Of a stretch of DNA of 64,000 nucleotides, positions 62,205 to 64,000 are shown one piece after another. The stretch is from Erysipelotrichaceae bacterium (GTDB lineage Bacteria > Bacillota_I > Bacilli_A > Erysipelotrichales > Erysipelotrichaceae). The position numbers were made by a program, and so were the translations under genes. The stretch covers positions 1-64,000 of the forward strand of contig JAFZQG010000006.1 in the NCBI GenBank assembly GCA_017550145.1. Reading direction: 5' to 3'. Each line of letters starts with the position of its first letter. Within the stretch, counting starts at the first letter, position 1. The notes under the pieces were generated by a model, which had not been told where the DNA came from, searched no databases, and saw only the letters and a program-made list of their open reading frames with translations.

Positions 62205-62765
62205 TTATTTGTAACACTCCTCTTTCAATACGCCGACATAAGGCAGATTACGGTATTTCTGGTCGAAATCCAGACCGAAACCGATAACGAATTCGTTAGG
62301 GATCGTAAAGCCTACATATTCGGCTTCGATATCTACGATCCTGCGATCCGGCTTATCCAGTAAGGATACGACTTTTACGGAATCGGCACCCTTGGAATAA
62401 AGCAGTTCTTTGACTTTTTCCAAAGTCTTACCTGTATCGACGATATCCTCAACGACCAGAACGTTCTCACCTTTGATCGAACGGTCCAGGTCTTTCAGAA
62501 TTCTGACATCGCCCATCGATTCGGTGCCGGAATAACTGGAAACGGCCATGAACTCCATTTCGCAATCAATAGTTATATATTTGATCAGTTCAGCCATGAA
62601 AGGAACGGAACCCTTCAAAAGACCGATGATGATCGGATCTTTTCCTTCATAATCAGTGGAAATCTCTTTCCCCAGCTCCTTACAACGCTCAACGATTTCT
62701 TCTTCAGAGATCAGAATCTTTTCAACATTATCTGCCAACATCGCAAAGTCCTCCGTATATTTCAT
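62205..62765 (-). CDS. hpt: Hypoxanthine phosphoribosyltransferase
   Basis: The PRPP loop VLVVEDIVDTGKTL is at 102-115, and GLLKGSVPFMAEL and DFDQKYRNLPYVGVL are typical of Hpt. It salvages hypoxanthine and guanine. At 186 residues it is a standard bacterial form. It overlaps tilS by four bases and precedes ftsH, the order found in many Bacillota. Confidence 0.95.
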   Translation of the reverse strand: MKYTEDFAMLADNVEKILISEEEIVERCKELGKEISTDYEGKDPIIIGLLKGSVPFMAELIKYITIDCEMEFMAVSSYSGTESMGDVRILKDLDRSIKGENVLVVEDIVDTGKTLEKVKELLYSKGADSVKVVSLLDKPDRRIVDIEAEYVGFTIPNEFVIGFGLDFDQKYRNLPYVGVLKEECYK

Positions 62766-63967
62766 AATTTTATCACAAAGATACTGTGTTTTTCAGAATA
62801 ATGATTGCGCTCGCACCCAAGGCCCGGAACCAGTATTACCTCGCATTTTTTATTCAACATTACCGGCCAGATCCTTCTGTCCTTGGTGGGAATCTTATGG
62901 TCAATGAAATATCGGCTGACCTTTTTATTTCCGTAATTCATCATGATCTGATCGCCTTTATTGAAGTTTCTGATCATAACCGGAAAATCATCTTCACTTA
63001 AGGTAACACCTTCAAAGGAAGTTCCCGTATCACTGATCAGGAAATAATCATATTTCTGTTTCTTCATCTGTTTCAATGAATCAAACACATATTCATATTC
63101 TTTCACAGGTTCACTGATCCAGATCTTGCCGTATTCCTTATAGATATCCATTCCTTCAAAATGGAATTCACATTTCTTACTCTCTTTTAACTGTCTCAAA
63201 ACCTCTTCGACATTTCCTTTTGAAGCCGGTTTGATGATATTGCTCAGATAGACTTTCAGATAAGGAATCTGAAGAAATTCATTGACCGTATATGAATCCT
63301 TATTCAGACAGTTTTGAGCTCTGTTAAGCTGTTTCTGTTTAATCTCGTTCTTTTTATTGATCTCTTCAACGATCTTATCTTTTTTATCCTTATCGAGTTT
63401 ATCCAGTTTATGATGTCTGATACTGTTACGGGTATAATCATCTCTCAGGTTGGATTCATCGATTCCGTATTCGATATTATTCTTGATACAGTATTTCGTT
63501 AATTCATCTTTATAGAAAGACAGTAAAGGTCTTAAAACCTTTACTCCGTAAATCGTATTTTCCTTGCGGATACCATAATATGACACGCCCAGTTTCTTTT
63601 CCTTCTGCATCAAATAAGTCTCAATCAGATCATCTTTCTGATGAGCGATCAGTACACAGTCTAATTTATTCTTAGTGCATAATTCATTAAAGAAATCATA
63701 GCGGGCTTTTCTGGCCGCATCCTGAAAGTTTCCCTGATATTCATTTTCATCAAAATCTTTCTTATGAAATCTGATCTTGTATTCTTTACAGTACTTACGG
63801 ACGATCTTTTCATCACGATCGGCGGTTTCTCTTTTGTGATAGTTCATATGTGCCACTTCCAGATAAACGCCCTTCTTTCTCGCCATATCTAAAAGAGCCA
63901 TTGAATCTGGCCCTCCCGATACGGCAATAAGATATCTTTTATCCTTTAAGTCCGTAAGTTTTTTCAT
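62762..63967 (-). CDS. tilS: tRNA(Ile)-lysidine synthetase
   Basis: The PP-loop SGGPDS at 17-22, followed by VAHMNYHKRETADRDEKIVRKYC and FQDAARKARYDFF, identifies TilS, which modifies C34 of tRNA-Ile so that it reads AUA. Residues about 200-300 are the linker domain, and the C-terminal part ends in the TilS_C region with GNKKVSRYFIDHKIPTKDR. The 401-residue length is normal. The stop of hpt lies downstream; the start is six bases inside the window edge region. Confidence 0.93.
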   Translation of the reverse strand: MKKLTDLKDKRYLIAVSGGPDSMALLDMARKKGVYLEVAHMNYHKRETADRDEKIVRKYCKEYKIRFHKKDFDENEYQGNFQDAARKARYDFFNELCTKNKLDCVLIAHQKDDLIETYLMQKEKKLGVSYYGIRKENTIYGVKVLRPLLSFYKDELTKYCIKNNIEYGIDESNLRDDYTRNSIRHHKLDKLDKDKKDKIVEEINKKNEIKQKQLNRAQNCLNKDSYTVNEFLQIPYLKVYLSNIIKPASKGNVEEVLRQLKESKKCEFHFEGMDIYKEYGKIWISEPVKEYEYVFDSLKQMKKQKYDYFLISDTGTSFEGVTLSEDDFPVMIRNFNKGDQIMMNYGNKKVSRYFIDHKIPTKDRRIWPVMLNKKCEVILVPGLGCERNHYSEKHSIFVIKL

Positions 63968-63969
63968 TT

Positions 63970-64000
63970 TCAGTTATTGAAGCGGAAGAACATGATATCT
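63970..64000 (-). CDS. Possible 3' end of the gene upstream of tilS
   Basis: A minus-strand frame enters at the window edge and reads DIMFFRFNN before a TGA that lies three bases before the tilS start. In related genomes a septum-formation (DivIC-like) or S1-domain gene often sits here. Only nine codons are visible, so the identity is not claimed. Confidence 0.25.
   Translation of the reverse strand, partial: DIMFFRFNN

Noticed and set aside
1..64000. CRISPR array, tRNA or rRNA genes, prophage or insertion sequence
   Set aside because: I looked for regular direct repeats, cloverleaf-like sequence, transposase or integrase motifs and terminal inverted repeats, and saw none that could be supported by eye.

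Overview
The window looks like chromosomal DNA of a low-GC Gram-positive bacterium (Bacillota), most likely of the Erysipelotrichia type. Support comes from strong AGGAGG-type ribosome sites, a T-box leader, a MurT/GatD pair, an ECF folate S component and the order tilS-hpt-ftsH-hslO-dus. The taxonomic placement is inference from gene content only. No rRNA, tRNA, CRISPR array, insertion sequence or prophage was recognised.

Layout. (1) 0-10 kb is loose accessory DNA with long gaps: a small HTH gene, a membrane-protein remnant, a B3/4 editing-domain protein and a thioredoxin-like lipoprotein. It also holds a cysteine operon (cysK-cysE-ECF S component) behind a poly-Cys attenuator leader, a protein made of 13-residue Ca-binding-type repeats, an orphan double-glycine leader peptide, a KilA-N pseudogene and a DUF1349 gene. 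Two diverged copies of a non-coding repeat lie here. (2) 10-34 kb is a one-strand array of tightly packed, mostly single-domain genes: eight GNAT domains, three GyrI-like domains, methyltransferases, an MBL hydrolase, ATC hydrolase, radical SAM, MFS, CPBP protease and nitroreductase. Several MerR- or TetR-type promoters break it into units. (3) 33-43 kb holds c-di-GMP enzymes (HD-GYP, GGDEF), an M14 carboxypeptidase, a T-box-controlled amino-acid ABC transporter whose binding protein looks circularly permuted, a MazG-like gene and a signal peptidase. (4) 44-50 kb is a cell-envelope cluster: a GatD-like protein without catalytic residues, MurT, ATP-grasp, flippase and NlpC/P60. (5) 50-58 kb is one-carbon and folate metabolism: FolT, a probable ZTP riboswitch, Fhs, FchA, FolD and FolC, plus uridine phosphorylase and Ung. 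(6) 58-64 kb is the housekeeping block dus-hslO-ftsH-hpt-tilS.

How the parts fit. The folate genes form a coherent path: FolT imports folate, FolC adds glutamates, and Fhs, FchA and FolD interconvert the one-carbon forms. FolD lacks the cyclohydrolase lysine, a gap that FchA would fill. Cysteine supply appears to be sensed by translation of the Cys codons in the leader. The transporter is sensed by tRNA charging through the T-box. Several genes have a TATAAT box ending 4-7 bases before the start codon and no Shine-Dalgarno sequence, which suggests leaderless mRNAs.

The observations most worth checking are the permuted binding protein, the poly-Cys attenuator, the triad-less MurT/GatD pair in a flippase cluster, and the orphan GG-leader peptide.
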